In this document: positions 35,282 through 43,646 of the stretch, piece after piece
Numbering within the stretch: position 1 is the first letter of the stretch
Layout: each line of letters opens with the position of its first letter
DNA from: CAVVFX01 sp963747535
GTDB taxonomy: Bacteria > Acidobacteriota > Terriglobia > Bryobacterales > Bryobacteraceae
Assembly: GCA_963747535.1 (NCBI GenBank)
Contig: CAVVFX010000006.1
Coordinates: 1 to 64,000, forward strand
Reading direction: 5' to 3'
DNA length: 64,000 nt
Position numbers and translations under genes: made by a program
The notes under the pieces: model-generated
Seen by the model: the letters and a program-made list of their open reading frames with translations, nothing else
Databases searched by the model: none
What the model was told of the DNA's origin: nothing

Positions 35282-36444
35282 TGTTTCTGATCCTCATTGA
35301 TCACCGCAAGGAGTTTGGCCGTCTGGACACCAATTTCAAATGACGCGGTGAAAACCTGGCTTGCACCGGCCCGCATTCGTTGTTTGCCGGTCGCATCCAT
35401 GGATCGCCAGCGTGTCAGGACCCGTGTCGCACCCTCCAGATCGTCGTTGTCGGCCAGGCCAGCACCCCCGTCGGTGATTTCACGCCATATGTTCACCTTG
35501 TCGGTGATGAGAACCGGCACACCCATGGCCAGCGACTCTACCAGAGAAATTCCGAAGCTCTCGGTGTGTGAGATCAGTGCCATGGCGTCGGCGCCGGCTA
35601 TCGCAGCCCATTTTTGCGCCCCATCGAGGTGCCCGGCCCAAATCAGCCGCTCACCGAGTGCGGCCGCCTCCGGCAGACGGGAACACCGCGCAATCAGGCC
35701 GTCCTCGTCCGGTCCGGCGATGACCAGGCGGGTGGCGTCGTCCGGGAAGGCTGCGGCGAAAGCCTGAACCAGGAGATCGACTCCCTTCTTCGCGGTCACG
35801 CGGCCCAAAAACAGCACGTAGCCCGCCTGATCGGGCAAGCCGACCGTTTGGCGGAAGGCTTTGACGTCGAATTGCACCTTGCCGCGCGGATCTGCCACCC
35901 CTAGCCCAACTACTCGCTCTTTGCACTCACGGGGCGAATGAGAGAGGCGCACCAGGGCCTTTTCGTCCTCGGCCGAATACACCACCGCGGAGGCATCGCG
36001 GAACATTTTACGCCCCACGAACCTCCAGAAAATATCCTTTTTCAACTGCTTTAGCGGCTGTTTCCTGAACCATGGGTCCAGCATCCCGTGAGTGTACAGA
36101 TAGAACCTGCACCCGGTTTTCCGGCTGCTCCGCCAAACCGCGTAGCCGATGTACCGGTACATATTGTGAACCACGACGGCATCAAAGGTTCCCGCGTTGG
36201 CAGCCATCCACGGCGTCAGACGCGGCGCATAGAGGTAGGCGCCGTAGGACGGTCCGAGCCGGTGAACCTTGCACGGCCAGTTCTCCCGCCACTGGGCACT
36301 GGGCGCGGCGTCACCAGGCGCGTCAAGGCTGACGACCTCGACATCCTGCCCCTGCCGGAGCATCCCTATGGTGAACTGCCTGCCCGCTTCCACGCTTCCC
36401 CCGACCCGCGGGTCGAGTGTTGTCACGCACTGGAGGATTCTCAT
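35278..36444 (-). CDS. Glycosyltransferase family 4
   Basis: A 388-residue GT-B enzyme. The N-terminal domain begins MRILQCVTTLDPRVGGSVEAG. The C-terminal nucleotide-sugar domain has VLFLGRVTAKKGVDLLVQAF and, near its end, SHTESFGISLVESLAMGVPVL, the E-x7-E motif of retaining GT4 enzymes. It would add a sugar to a cell-surface glycan from the cytoplasmic side. It is coupled by a four-base overlap to the DUF362 gene. Confidence 0.9.
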   Translation of the reverse strand: MRILQCVTTLDPRVGGSVEAGRQFTIGMLRQGQDVEVVSLDAPGDAAPSAQWRENWPCKVHRLGPSYGAYLYAPRLTPWMAANAGTFDAVVVHNMYRYIGYAVWRSSRKTGCRFYLYTHGMLDPWFRKQPLKQLKKDIFWRFVGRKMFRDASAVVYSAEDEKALVRLSHSPRECKERVVGLGVADPRGKVQFDVKAFRQTVGLPDQAGYVLFLGRVTAKKGVDLLVQAFAAAFPDDATRLVIAGPDEDGLIARCSRLPEAAALGERLIWAGHLDGAQKWAAIAGADAMALISHTESFGISLVESLAMGVPVLITDKVNIWREITDGGAGLADNDDLEGATRVLTRWRSMDATGKQRMRAGASQVFTASFEIGVQTAKLLAVINEDQKH

Positions 36445-36616
36445 AGTTGACTTCGTGCCTCAATCGCAACAACCTGGCGTGGCGCGCGGGAAAACCGTCA
36501 TCCAGGTCGGGATTTCGCACAACACTATAGTGGCTGCGACACACGGAAATTCTCACTTGTTAGGTGGGCAATTCTCAGGTCTTATATGGCGGACAGTTCT
36601 CTCACCACCGCCGCCA

Positions 36617-38080
36617 TCACCTGGTGAGAGATTGCTTGCGCGCGCGTTCGCCGGCTGCGGCTGGATAGGGCCTTCGGGACAGCGCTTCGAGCCAGGCTGT
36701 CCTGAGCGCCCTGCGAGCAGCCTTTTCCCCGGCAAGTGCTCGATTCTTTAAACGTCTGATGGCGTCGCCCCAAAGTTCGGGGAAGACCTCACCAGTGGCG
36801 CGCACCAGGAAGCGCAGATAGTTACGTTCCACCAAGTAGTCCAGGTACTCGGGCGCGTAATACCGGCTGGTGGTGGCCCGATGGCGATGTTCCACCCTCG
36901 CGCCTGCGCAGAATACCGTCGGCCAGCCCTTTTGCCATCCTCGGTAACCGATATCCAGATCTTCCACATAGGCGGGCCGGTAGTTCTCATCGAAACCGCC
37001 AAGCTCCCGTAACTTTTCCGTGTCGTACATGGAGCAACCTCCGCTGCCGTAAAGCACCTCGGTCCCATCCTCGCCGGGTAGGGGTTCCGCGCAATATACG
37101 GGAAATTCATCGGCCCCATCCACCCGCCAGAAACAAAGGCCCGTCTCTTCGCGGCGCTGTCCCGGCGGGAAAAAGATCTGGGCTGTCGCACAAAAAAGCT
37201 CCGGCGTCCGGTCAAACCCATTCCGCAAAGCCGTCAGGAAGCCGGGTTCGATCTGCATATCGTTATTGAGCAGGACCAGATGGGAGTATCTTGCGGCTTC
37301 GATTCCGCGATTGACAGCCTCGGAAAAGGATAGCGGCTGCGCGCTGGCTTCGACACGGATCTGCGGATACTCCGCGTCGAGGTAGCTCGCCGTGCCGTCG
37401 GTAGAGCCATTATCCACTACGATGATTTCGCCGGTAAGCCCTTGCATGTCGGAGATCACGCCCGGGAGCATGGCGGCGAGAAGGGCGCGGCCGTCACGGC
37501 TGGGGATCACTACCGAGATACCGGGCGTCACTGCGGTGGACGACAGCCGTTGGCCTGTTGCAACGCCGCTCCGCCCCGATCCGACTTGAAAAAAACTCCG
37601 CGACCCGCAAAAGATTGCTGCTTTCGCAAGTGTATTCCACCACATCACACCCCGCCGCCGTTGGCCCCACCGCCATTTCAGATGGCGCCACAGAACCGCG
37701 ATACTGGTGAGCGGGAAGTGATCCAGATTATCGTTGTAGATTCGCAGAGCACGGCCGGCAACTGCGAGCGCCGCCATGCGCATCCGCCACTCGCCTCCCA
37801 GTCTGGTCGCATGCACCGCGGCACCGGCAATGTTACGGCCCCCGATGGCCTTGCGGCACGCTGCCAGGATCGACCCCGTCCCTTGTCCCGTCCGGACCTC
37901 GATCCATTGGCCCCGATGAGGGCGTCCGCGCGCCACGACCAGCAGCGCCGCATCCGAATTCGCTTCGGCCACGCGATCCAGAAATTCGGCCCTGGCGGCC
38001 TGCGGACCGGTGGCGAACGCGAGGTAGACCGCTCGGCTCAAATAAGCGCGCCCGATGGCGGCAGCACCCGGGTGTGCCAC
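36617..38080 (-). CDS. Glycosyltransferase family 2 with N-terminal extension
   Basis: A 487-residue protein. Residues about 1-190 are an extension without a recognised fold. A GT-A domain then begins GISVVIPSRDGRALL, with EIIVVDNGSTDGTASYL and HLVLLNNDMQIEPGFL (NND in place of DxD), and a YVEDLDIGYRGWQKGW acceptor-site motif. This is the rhamnosyl/WcaA-like GT2 group. Its start lies inside the preceding barrel gene (43-bp overlap). There is a 172-bp gap to the GT4 gene that holds no other gene. Confidence 0.88.
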   Translation of the reverse strand: MAHPGAAAIGRAYLSRAVYLAFATGPQAARAEFLDRVAEANSDAALLVVARGRPHRGQWIEVRTGQGTGSILAACRKAIGGRNIAGAAVHATRLGGEWRMRMAALAVAGRALRIYNDNLDHFPLTSIAVLWRHLKWRWGQRRRGVMWWNTLAKAAIFCGSRSFFQVGSGRSGVATGQRLSSTAVTPGISVVIPSRDGRALLAAMLPGVISDMQGLTGEIIVVDNGSTDGTASYLDAEYPQIRVEASAQPLSFSEAVNRGIEAARYSHLVLLNNDMQIEPGFLTALRNGFDRTPELFCATAQIFFPPGQRREETGLCFWRVDGADEFPVYCAEPLPGEDGTEVLYGSGGCSMYDTEKLRELGGFDENYRPAYVEDLDIGYRGWQKGWPTVFCAGARVEHRHRATTSRYYAPEYLDYLVERNYLRFLVRATGEVFPELWGDAIRRLKNRALAGEKAARRALRTAWLEALSRRPYPAAAGERARKQSLTR

Positions 38081-39135
38081 ATGTGCAGCGCCTGAACCGC
38101 GAAAGCCGTCGATACCGGATTGATGTGCGGGATCATTTTGCCTCCCTGCGTTCCGAAACTGAACCCGCCGTCGATGCGCGGATCGTCGGAGGACATCTGG
38201 AAGCTCTCGAGAGCCTCCGCTTCGCGCCTCGCGCTCTCAGTGTCGAGCGGCAGCGTCCCCGCAGCCCACAAGCGCACGCGGAGCAGTTGGGCGTAGACGT
38301 CGGAGCGGGCAAAAACCGGCGAAATCGTCCGCAGATAGCCGCTCACTCGCGCGATCCCATCCGCCAGAGCGAGTGCACAACGTTCGTCGTCCAGCTGCGA
38401 GAGGAGCGACTCCAGGAAGTAGCAGAACGCGTGGAGGCGGTCCATGACGCGTTCGCTTTCGGCGTTCCCCGGAAGGAAGTTTCCGTAATCGCCGAGCGCG
38501 CGGTCCAGATGGCGCTCAAAGGCTCGCGCAAATTCCTGCTCGCCGGTAATGGCCGCGAGTTCCCGCCACGCCAGCGCGGCCTTGAGCTGATAGCACCCCG
38601 GATTGCGGGACCAGCGCCAGTCCCGAGCGATCGGCGTTTTGCCGGGAAGCGCAAGGATCGGATGAATCTCGTTGCCGGTGTCGAAGTCGCGCAGCATGGC
38701 TCGCCCGCAATCGACGGCTCGCACCCGCAGGAACTCATCGTGCGTCTCCCGCCAGACGGACAGCAGACCCCGGACGATGATGCCGCAATCGAAGAAGTAC
38801 AGCATCGATTCCGCGCCAGGGCCGTGCTCAAACGGAAAGTTGCCCGCGTTGGAATCCCAGGCATCCTGCGCCAGGAAGCGGGTGGCGTGGTGCGCCCGGT
38901 CGAGAAAGGCAGCCTCGCCGGTCGCGGCATGCAAATACATCATCGCGCTGGCGGTGTAGCCGGTAATTTCCGTGGAGACCGCCCGGTTGCGGCCGAGATC
39001 GGCACGATAAAAGCGCGCTACACCTCCGTTAGCCTCCTGGATGCCGGAATCGAGAAACCAGCGGCCGGCGCGGACCAGGGAATCGTGATGGACCGGCCGG
39101 TTGACTTGTTCGTTGTGCGGAGGGGCTGCTTTCAT
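38038..39135 (-). CDS. Putative alpha/alpha-barrel protein of glycan metabolism
   Basis: A soluble 365-residue protein, almost entirely helical, with repeated helix pairs such as TEITGYTASAMMYLHAATGE and LKAALAWRELAAITGEQEFA. This suggests an (alpha/alpha)6-barrel as in six-hairpin glycosidases, epimerases and lyases. I cannot name catalytic residues. It sits 12 bp after the LamG-like gene and overlaps the GT2 gene, which ties it to the glycan cluster. An isomerase or glycosidase role is inference. Confidence 0.75.
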   Translation of the reverse strand: MKAAPPHNEQVNRPVHHDSLVRAGRWFLDSGIQEANGGVARFYRADLGRNRAVSTEITGYTASAMMYLHAATGEAAFLDRAHHATRFLAQDAWDSNAGNFPFEHGPGAESMLYFFDCGIIVRGLLSVWRETHDEFLRVRAVDCGRAMLRDFDTGNEIHPILALPGKTPIARDWRWSRNPGCYQLKAALAWRELAAITGEQEFARAFERHLDRALGDYGNFLPGNAESERVMDRLHAFCYFLESLLSQLDDERCALALADGIARVSGYLRTISPVFARSDVYAQLLRVRLWAAGTLPLDTESARREAEALESFQMSSDDPRIDGGFSFGTQGGKMIPHINPVSTAFAVQALHMWHTRVLPPSGALI

Positions 39136-39147
39136 TATCCTTGGCTG

Positions 39148-39861
39148 CTATCTCTTCTTGTCGATACGAAAGTCATCAAAATACGCGACCGTGTCCGCCC
39201 GGGTCCAGACACCGGACCGGCCGGACGTCTTAAGCCCGCCGTCGATGGCGTCGAAAACCTTGCGATGGTTGAAAAACACCGTCGCCTGATTACCCCTGTA
39301 TGTTACACGCAACAGGTTCCAGTCGCCAATCCTGACCGGATGCAGGACTCCTACGGCTCCGGCCCGCGCGCCCTTCACGGGAACGGGCTCGAGGTGCGCG
39401 TTCACCACTCGGAACATAGCGATATTGTGCTCGTGAGCGCTGGCCCGGACCAGATAATAATTGTTGGCATCAGCGGCCCGGAACACCAGGCCGGCATCCT
39501 GACAGTCCTTGCCCGAAATAATTTTCATTCTCACGCTGACGTCGCCATCGAGGCAGGTAACCTTGTCGAAAAGGCACATGGGGAAGCTGAACAGGGAATC
39601 CGCCCTGGAATCCTGGGCGAGAACATTGGGTCGGCTGGGCGCGTTCGGGTCGCGCAGAACCACCCATCGCGGAGGTGCGCCGTGATTGGTGAGCGTAGAG
39701 GTCCAGCCGGCCGGCAGTTCACCGAGCTTAGTGGAGTCGAAGTTGATATTGACCGCCGAGAAGAATGGCAAACTTAGCGCGGCGAGCAGCGTAGCCGTGG
39801 TCACCCGTGCACCCAAACATCCGTCATACTTTGATTTTAACTGGTTCGGGCGGTCCCGCAT
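39148..39861 (-). CDS. Exported concanavalin/LamG-like protein (DUF1080-related)
   Basis: A 237-residue protein with a hydrophobic signal (TTATLLAALSLPFFSAVN). A beta-sandwich domain follows, containing DGDVSVRMKIISGKDCQDAGLVFRA and WNLLRVTYRGNQATVFFNHRKV, ending VAYFDDFRIDKKR. This is the pattern of 3-keto-disaccharide-hydrolase-type (DUF1080) or LamG jelly-roll domains that bind or cut sugars. The start is uncertain: ATG at 39861 or GTG at 39804 nearer the hydrophobic stretch. It is first in the leftward glycan cluster after pyk. Confidence 0.72.
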   Translation of the reverse strand: MRDRPNQLKSKYDGCLGARVTTATLLAALSLPFFSAVNINFDSTKLGELPAGWTSTLTNHGAPPRWVVLRDPNAPSRPNVLAQDSRADSLFSFPMCLFDKVTCLDGDVSVRMKIISGKDCQDAGLVFRAADANNYYLVRASAHEHNIAMFRVVNAHLEPVPVKGARAGAVGVLHPVRIGDWNLLRVTYRGNQATVFFNHRKVFDAIDGGLKTSGRSGVWTRADTVAYFDDFRIDKKR

Positions 39862-40024
39862 GGCGGAGAGTTGTCCGACGGTCGGTAATCGCCCGCTCAC
39901 CGACGTCTGCCACGGTCCTCTAAACGACCGCCCAATTCCTTTTCGAATAGCTGGTAATGCAGTTGGAATTCGACCCACCAGTTAATTAAGCGGCGGGTTG
40001 CTAACGCACCCCTCCGGATTTTTC

Positions 40025-40076
40025 GGGGTGGCCGGCGGTCGAAGACGTGGCCCACCCTGCCGGCTTCAGCCGGCGT
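40025..40076. repeat. Nested palindromes after pyk
   Basis: Just beyond the pyk stop are GCCGGC-TTCA-GCCGGC (40059-40074) and an outer pair GGGTGG (40026-40031)/CCACCC (40052-40057). They could fold as RNA and may end or stabilise the pyk transcript. No U-run follows, so a REP-like element is as likely as a terminator. Confidence 0.45.
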
Positions 40077-40079
40077 CGT

Positions 40080-41504
40080 TTAGCTCAGACTTTCGCCCAC
40101 GCGATGCAATTTCAGCATGTTGGTACTGCCTGTCTGGCCGACCGGTTGGCCGGCAATGCACACCACTCCGTCGCCCATCTTCAACCAGCCGTGCTCCAGC
40201 ACGATGCTATCGATCTGCGCAATCATTTCGTCAGTCGAAACCTTGGGCGGGACGACCACCGAGGTCACACCATAGTTCAGCGCCAGTTGGCGTGCGGCGG
40301 CCGGCGACGGGGTGAACGCGTAAATTGGAACTGCCGGGCGCAAGCGCGAGACCAGCCGAGCGGAGACCCCGCTGCTGGTGAACACGCCGATGGCTGCCAC
40401 GCTGGCGACTTCCGCCGCATGATAAGCGGCCTGGGCGATAATCTGCGCGTAGCCCGATTTCTCTTCGGATGTCAGATCTTTGTAGAAACGGAAGCGCCGC
40501 GTACTCTCCGCCTGCCCCGCAATCCGCGCCATCGTCTCCACCGTTTGGACCGGGAACTTCCCAACCGCCGTTTCCCCCGAAAGCATCACCGCATCCGAAC
40601 CGTCGTAGATGGCGTTCGCCACGTCGCTGACTTCGGCTCGCGTAGGATGCGAGTTCTCGATCATCGACTCGAGCATCTGGGTCGCCGTGATCACGATTTT
40701 GCCGAAGTAACGCGCTCTCTCGATAATGGCCTTCTGGATCTCCGGCACCCGCTCCAGCGCTATCTCCACGCCCAGATCGCCGCGGGCCACCATCACGCCA
40801 TCGGATTCGGCGAGTATGGCATCCAGATTCCGCCAGCCTTCCGGTTTTTCGATCTTCGAAATAATCGGTATGCGCGCCCCCATTTGCCGGAGCCGCGTGC
40901 GCAGATACTTGGGATCGTCGGCGGTACGCACAAAGGACAAGGCGATGAAATCGACCCCCGATTTTACGCCGAATTCGAGGTCGGCTTCGTCCTTCAGCGT
41001 GAGCGACGGGGCGCTGACATGGACACCGGGAAGATTGATGCCCTGTTTGTCCTTGATGAAACCGCCCGAAACCACCAGGCAGCGGGCCGCCACGCCGTCG
41101 GTCGCGATGACTTTCAGTTCTACCGCTCCGTCCGCTAGTTTGACGCAGTCGCCCTTTTTGACATCGCGTGCGAACGGTTCATAAACCGTAGAAGCCATGC
41201 TGGGGGTCCCCAGGACTTCGGTCGTACTGATGATGAATTCTGCGCCTGTCGAAAGTTGGCAACCGCCGTCCGCGAAACACCCCAGCCGGATCTTGGGACC
41301 CTGCAGATCGAGCAGCAGGGCTGCGTGCAGCCCCATGTCGGCTGCTGTCGTCCGTACGTTTTCGATGCGTTTGGCATGGGCCGCCTGATCGCCGTGTGAA
41401 GCGTTGAGCCGAAAAACATTGACCCCGGCACCCAGCAGGGCTCGAATGCACTCGGGCGAATCGCTGGCAGGCCCTAATGTGACGACGATTTTTGTGTTTC
41501 GCAT
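40080..41504 (-). CDS. pyk: Pyruvate kinase
   Basis: A 474-residue glycolytic enzyme converting phosphoenolpyruvate and ADP to pyruvate and ATP. It starts MRNTKIVVTLGPASDSPECI. Motifs are NASHGDQ (usually NxSHG), LLDLQGPKIRLG, SKIEKPEGWRNLDAIL and VMVARGDLGVEIALERVP, followed by ITATQMLESMIENSHPTRAEVSDVAN with the active-site Lys and metal ligands. The C-terminal allosteric domain is present (AIGVFTSSGVSARLVSRLRP). The only pyk in the window. Confidence 0.96.
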   Translation of the reverse strand: MRNTKIVVTLGPASDSPECIRALLGAGVNVFRLNASHGDQAAHAKRIENVRTTAADMGLHAALLLDLQGPKIRLGCFADGGCQLSTGAEFIISTTEVLGTPSMASTVYEPFARDVKKGDCVKLADGAVELKVIATDGVAARCLVVSGGFIKDKQGINLPGVHVSAPSLTLKDEADLEFGVKSGVDFIALSFVRTADDPKYLRTRLRQMGARIPIISKIEKPEGWRNLDAILAESDGVMVARGDLGVEIALERVPEIQKAIIERARYFGKIVITATQMLESMIENSHPTRAEVSDVANAIYDGSDAVMLSGETAVGKFPVQTVETMARIAGQAESTRRFRFYKDLTSEEKSGYAQIIAQAAYHAAEVASVAAIGVFTSSGVSARLVSRLRPAVPIYAFTPSPAAARQLALNYGVTSVVVPPKVSTDEMIAQIDSIVLEHGWLKMGDGVVCIAGQPVGQTGSTNMLKLHRVGESLS

Positions 41505-41646
41505 GAAGAATTGATTGGCGCGCGTGCGGTCATTTTGCGCGGACGTGGCGGGCTCTTTCCATGGTCGCGGAGGGGCGTCGGGTTTGTCAACCAGACGGCT
41601 GCGCGCGCCGCGTGCGGCTGAGGCAGGAGACCGCTACAATGAGGTT

Positions 41647-41787
41647 GTGTCATGGGGTCTCTTGGCAGTGCTTACGGTCATCTGCGGTGCTGGGTACCTC
41701 GTCTTCCTACGCAGGCGGCGCTCCAAGCAGGATCGTGCGTCAATGAAAGCACATCTGCGGCGTCTACAGCAGCGGCCCCCTGAGTAA
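41647..41787 (+). CDS. Possible small membrane protein
   Basis: About 46 residues from a GTG after GAGGTT: one transmembrane helix (WGLLAVLTVICGAGYLVFL) and a very basic tail (RRRRSKQDRASMKAHLRRLQQR). The frame is open upstream to 41515, but that part is less convincing. It may be a real single-span protein; support is only the topology and the SD-like sequence. Confidence 0.35.
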   Translation: MSWGLLAVLTVICGAGYLVFLRRRRSKQDRASMKAHLRRLQQRPPE

Positions 41788-41819
41788 TCTATGCTGTCGA
41801 GCCGCGTTTCTGCGCCCCG

Positions 41820-41834
41820 CTTGTAAGCAAGCTA
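41820..41834. repeat. Short palindrome GCTTG-TAAG-CAAGC
   Basis: A GCTTG/CAAGC hairpin with a TAAG loop in the 291-bp non-coding stretch between the possible small ORF and rapZ, which also holds the second 72-bp repeat. No gene or clear promoter is otherwise seen there. Confidence 0.35.
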
Positions 41835-41938
41835 CAACTACTGCTTCAGTCTGTCCGGCTGGCGAAGCAGCCGCTGGAGTTTGGCCATTTCCCGTGTGGC
41901 AGACCATATTTGCAAGACTCGGTCGTCAGCGGCCGAGG

Positions 41939-42010
41939 CAGGCGAAACCGCCTGCCCCACCAACGCAAACATTAGACTTGCAAGGGTGGCGCGGGCGGTT
42001 TCGCCTGCGC
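41939..42010 (-). repeat. 72-bp palindromic-ended repeat, copy 2
   Basis: It starts CAGGCGAAACCGCCTGC and ends GGCGGTTTCGCCTGCGC. Its ends form a near-perfect inverted repeat of about 16 bp. It is the reverse complement of 30850-30921 with five mismatches. It lies downstream of rapZ in non-coding DNA. Confidence 0.9.
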
Positions 42011-42078
42011 CGGTGGGATTTTGCAAGGACGATGTGCTTCGAGAGTGCCGTACCCGCGCCTCGAGTGCACGGCGCGTC

Positions 42079-42993
42079 CTAAACCGCTTTTTGCATATCC
42101 CGGTGCGACACTTTCGTCTGGAATCCGCTCTGTGCCAGGTTCTTACGGATCTGGTCAGCGATCATGACCGAACGGTGATGTCCGCCCGTGCAGCCGAACC
42201 CGATCGTGAGATAGCTCTTACCCTCCCGAATGTAGTGAGGCAGCAGGTAGACCAGCAGCTCCGAGATCCGTTCAATGAATTCCTTCGTTTGCGGGAACGA
42301 GCGGATATAACGCACTACGCCAGGATTGCGGCCGGTGAGCTTCTTGAACTTCGGAATGTAATTGGGATTCGGCAGAAAGCGCACATCGAACACCAGGTCG
42401 CTGTCGGGAGGCACCCCATGGCGGTAGCCGAAGCTGGTGATGTACACCATGATCTTGGACGCTTCCCTCTCACCGTGAAATTTTTCACGGATGAAATCCC
42501 GCACATCGTGGACCGTAAATTTCGAGGTGTCGATGCGCAGGTCGGCCAGAGCCCGTATACCAGACAGTTTCTTACGCTCCGCGCCGATGCTGTCCCGGAT
42601 GGATTGATCGACCCCCAGGGGGTGCGGACGTCGCGTCTCGCTAAAGCGCCGCAGGATGGCTTCAGGGTCGGCTTCGAGATACAGCAAATGAGTGGTCACG
42701 CTGCGCTTGATGCGATCGAAAGTTTCCGGAAAGCGCAGCAATCCTTCGCCTTCCCGAATATCGACGACAATGGCAGCGCGCTGTATGGTGGCCGAGTCGC
42801 GGACCAACTCGGCGAACTTGGGCATCAGGTCCAGCGGAAGATTGTCCACCGCGTAGTAGCCCAGATCCTCGAAAACCTTGAGCACCGTAGCCTTGCCGGC
42901 CCCGCTCATACCGGTGATGATGATAAGTTCCGCACGGTCGGTGGACGGCTTGGGCCCCTTTTTCTTAATGGACTTCTTCGCAGGCTGCGCCAT
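42079..42993 (-). CDS. rapZ: RapZ / YvcJ-type nucleotide-binding protein
   Basis: A 304-residue P-loop protein. Walker A is GMSGAGKAT (Ser replaced by Ala-Thr), and Walker B is in AAIVVDIREGEGLL. The C-terminal domain has VRFLPNPNY, TGRNPGVVRYI and the family hallmark IGFGCTGGHHRSVMIA. In E. coli RapZ guides RNase E to the sRNA GlmZ and so controls glmS; in other phyla the role is less clear. The ATG at 42993 is preferred over a TTG at 43020 that has no SD. It is last in the rpoN-hpf-rapZ operon. Confidence 0.9.
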   Translation of the reverse strand: MAQPAKKSIKKKGPKPSTDRAELIIITGMSGAGKATVLKVFEDLGYYAVDNLPLDLMPKFAELVRDSATIQRAAIVVDIREGEGLLRFPETFDRIKRSVTTHLLYLEADPEAILRRFSETRRPHPLGVDQSIRDSIGAERKKLSGIRALADLRIDTSKFTVHDVRDFIREKFHGEREASKIMVYITSFGYRHGVPPDSDLVFDVRFLPNPNYIPKFKKLTGRNPGVVRYIRSFPQTKEFIERISELLVYLLPHYIREGKSYLTIGFGCTGGHHRSVMIADQIRKNLAQSGFQTKVSHRDMQKAV

Positions 42994-43009
42994 TCCCGTC
43001 TCAGGCTTT

Positions 43010-43039
43010 GTCGGTTTCAAGCTGGGTCGGTTTCAAGCT
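43010..43039. repeat. Tandem duplication at the hpf-rapZ junction
   Basis: GTCGGTTTCAAGCT occurs twice with a 16-bp period (43010-43023 and 43026-43039). It covers the hpf stop codon and the region of the rapZ start. Confidence 0.8.
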
Positions 43040-43623
43040 TCGACCAGGTCAAAATGGCCGTCCCGTCGGCGGACCAGCACATTCACGGCGCCGGTCTTGG
43101 CATCCTTGAAGGTCAGGTAATCGAGTTCGCTGCCCATCTCGGCGATAGCCTCTTCCAGGGTTAGCGACTGGCGCTCCTCCTGACCGTCAATGTGGCGGAC
43201 TCGTGCTTTGGCGCCGTTCTTGCCGTGCTTGACCGCGGCTTTAATTTTGGACGTCGCGGCTTTGGCCGGCGGAGCGGCGGTAACAGCAGCGCGCTCCACG
43301 GAGACGTTCTCCTTGCGCGGAACGCGTTTACTGTCCCGCCACTTGGCTCGCACTTTGATCGCCTGCTTCTCCAGCTTTTCGATGGCGCCGTGAATGGCGG
43401 TAAACAGATCGCCATCCTCGGCAAACCCGATCATGGAGTGGTCATGGTACTTCACCGTCACCTCGGCTTTGTGCAGGTGGCGTTCAGTGGAGAGAACGAC
43501 GCGGGCCTCGCACTCGCTCTTTCTGCCGTCCAGCAGCTTGCCCAGCTTGCCGCACTGGGCTTCGAGTTTCCGTAGTTGGGCCGGGACCAGCTCGACTTGC
43601 CGGCCAGTATAGGTGATACGCAT
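43033..43623 (-). CDS. hpf: Ribosome hibernation-promoting factor, long form
   Basis: A 196-residue protein. The N-terminal RaiA/YfiA domain is residues 1-98 (MRITYTGRQVELVPAQLRKLE, AEVTVKYHDHSMIGFAEDGDLFTAI). A Lys/Ala-rich linker follows, then the C-terminal dimerisation domain (SLTLEEAIAEMGSELDYLTFKDAKTGAVNVLVRRRDGHFDLVEA), which marks the long type that joins ribosomes into 100S dimers in resting cells. It lies 23 bp after rpoN, the arrangement known from many Gram-negative bacteria. Confidence 0.93.
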   Translation of the reverse strand: MRITYTGRQVELVPAQLRKLEAQCGKLGKLLDGRKSECEARVVLSTERHLHKAEVTVKYHDHSMIGFAEDGDLFTAIHGAIEKLEKQAIKVRAKWRDSKRVPRKENVSVERAAVTAAPPAKAATSKIKAAVKHGKNGAKARVRHIDGQEERQSLTLEEAIAEMGSELDYLTFKDAKTGAVNVLVRRRDGHFDLVEA

Positions 43624-43646
43624 GGCTGCCTCTATTAAACCGCGAT

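Noticed and set aside
38074..39777. 567-codon open frame on the plus strand
   Set aside because: It is antisense to the barrel and LamG-like genes, has no domain or SD, and is Arg/Pro/Ala-rich as expected of a shadow frame in GC-rich DNA.
41838..42026. 62-codon minus-strand frame over the 72-bp repeat
   Set aside because: Its sequence is largely the translated repeat; such frames recur wherever the repeat lies and are not evidence of a gene.
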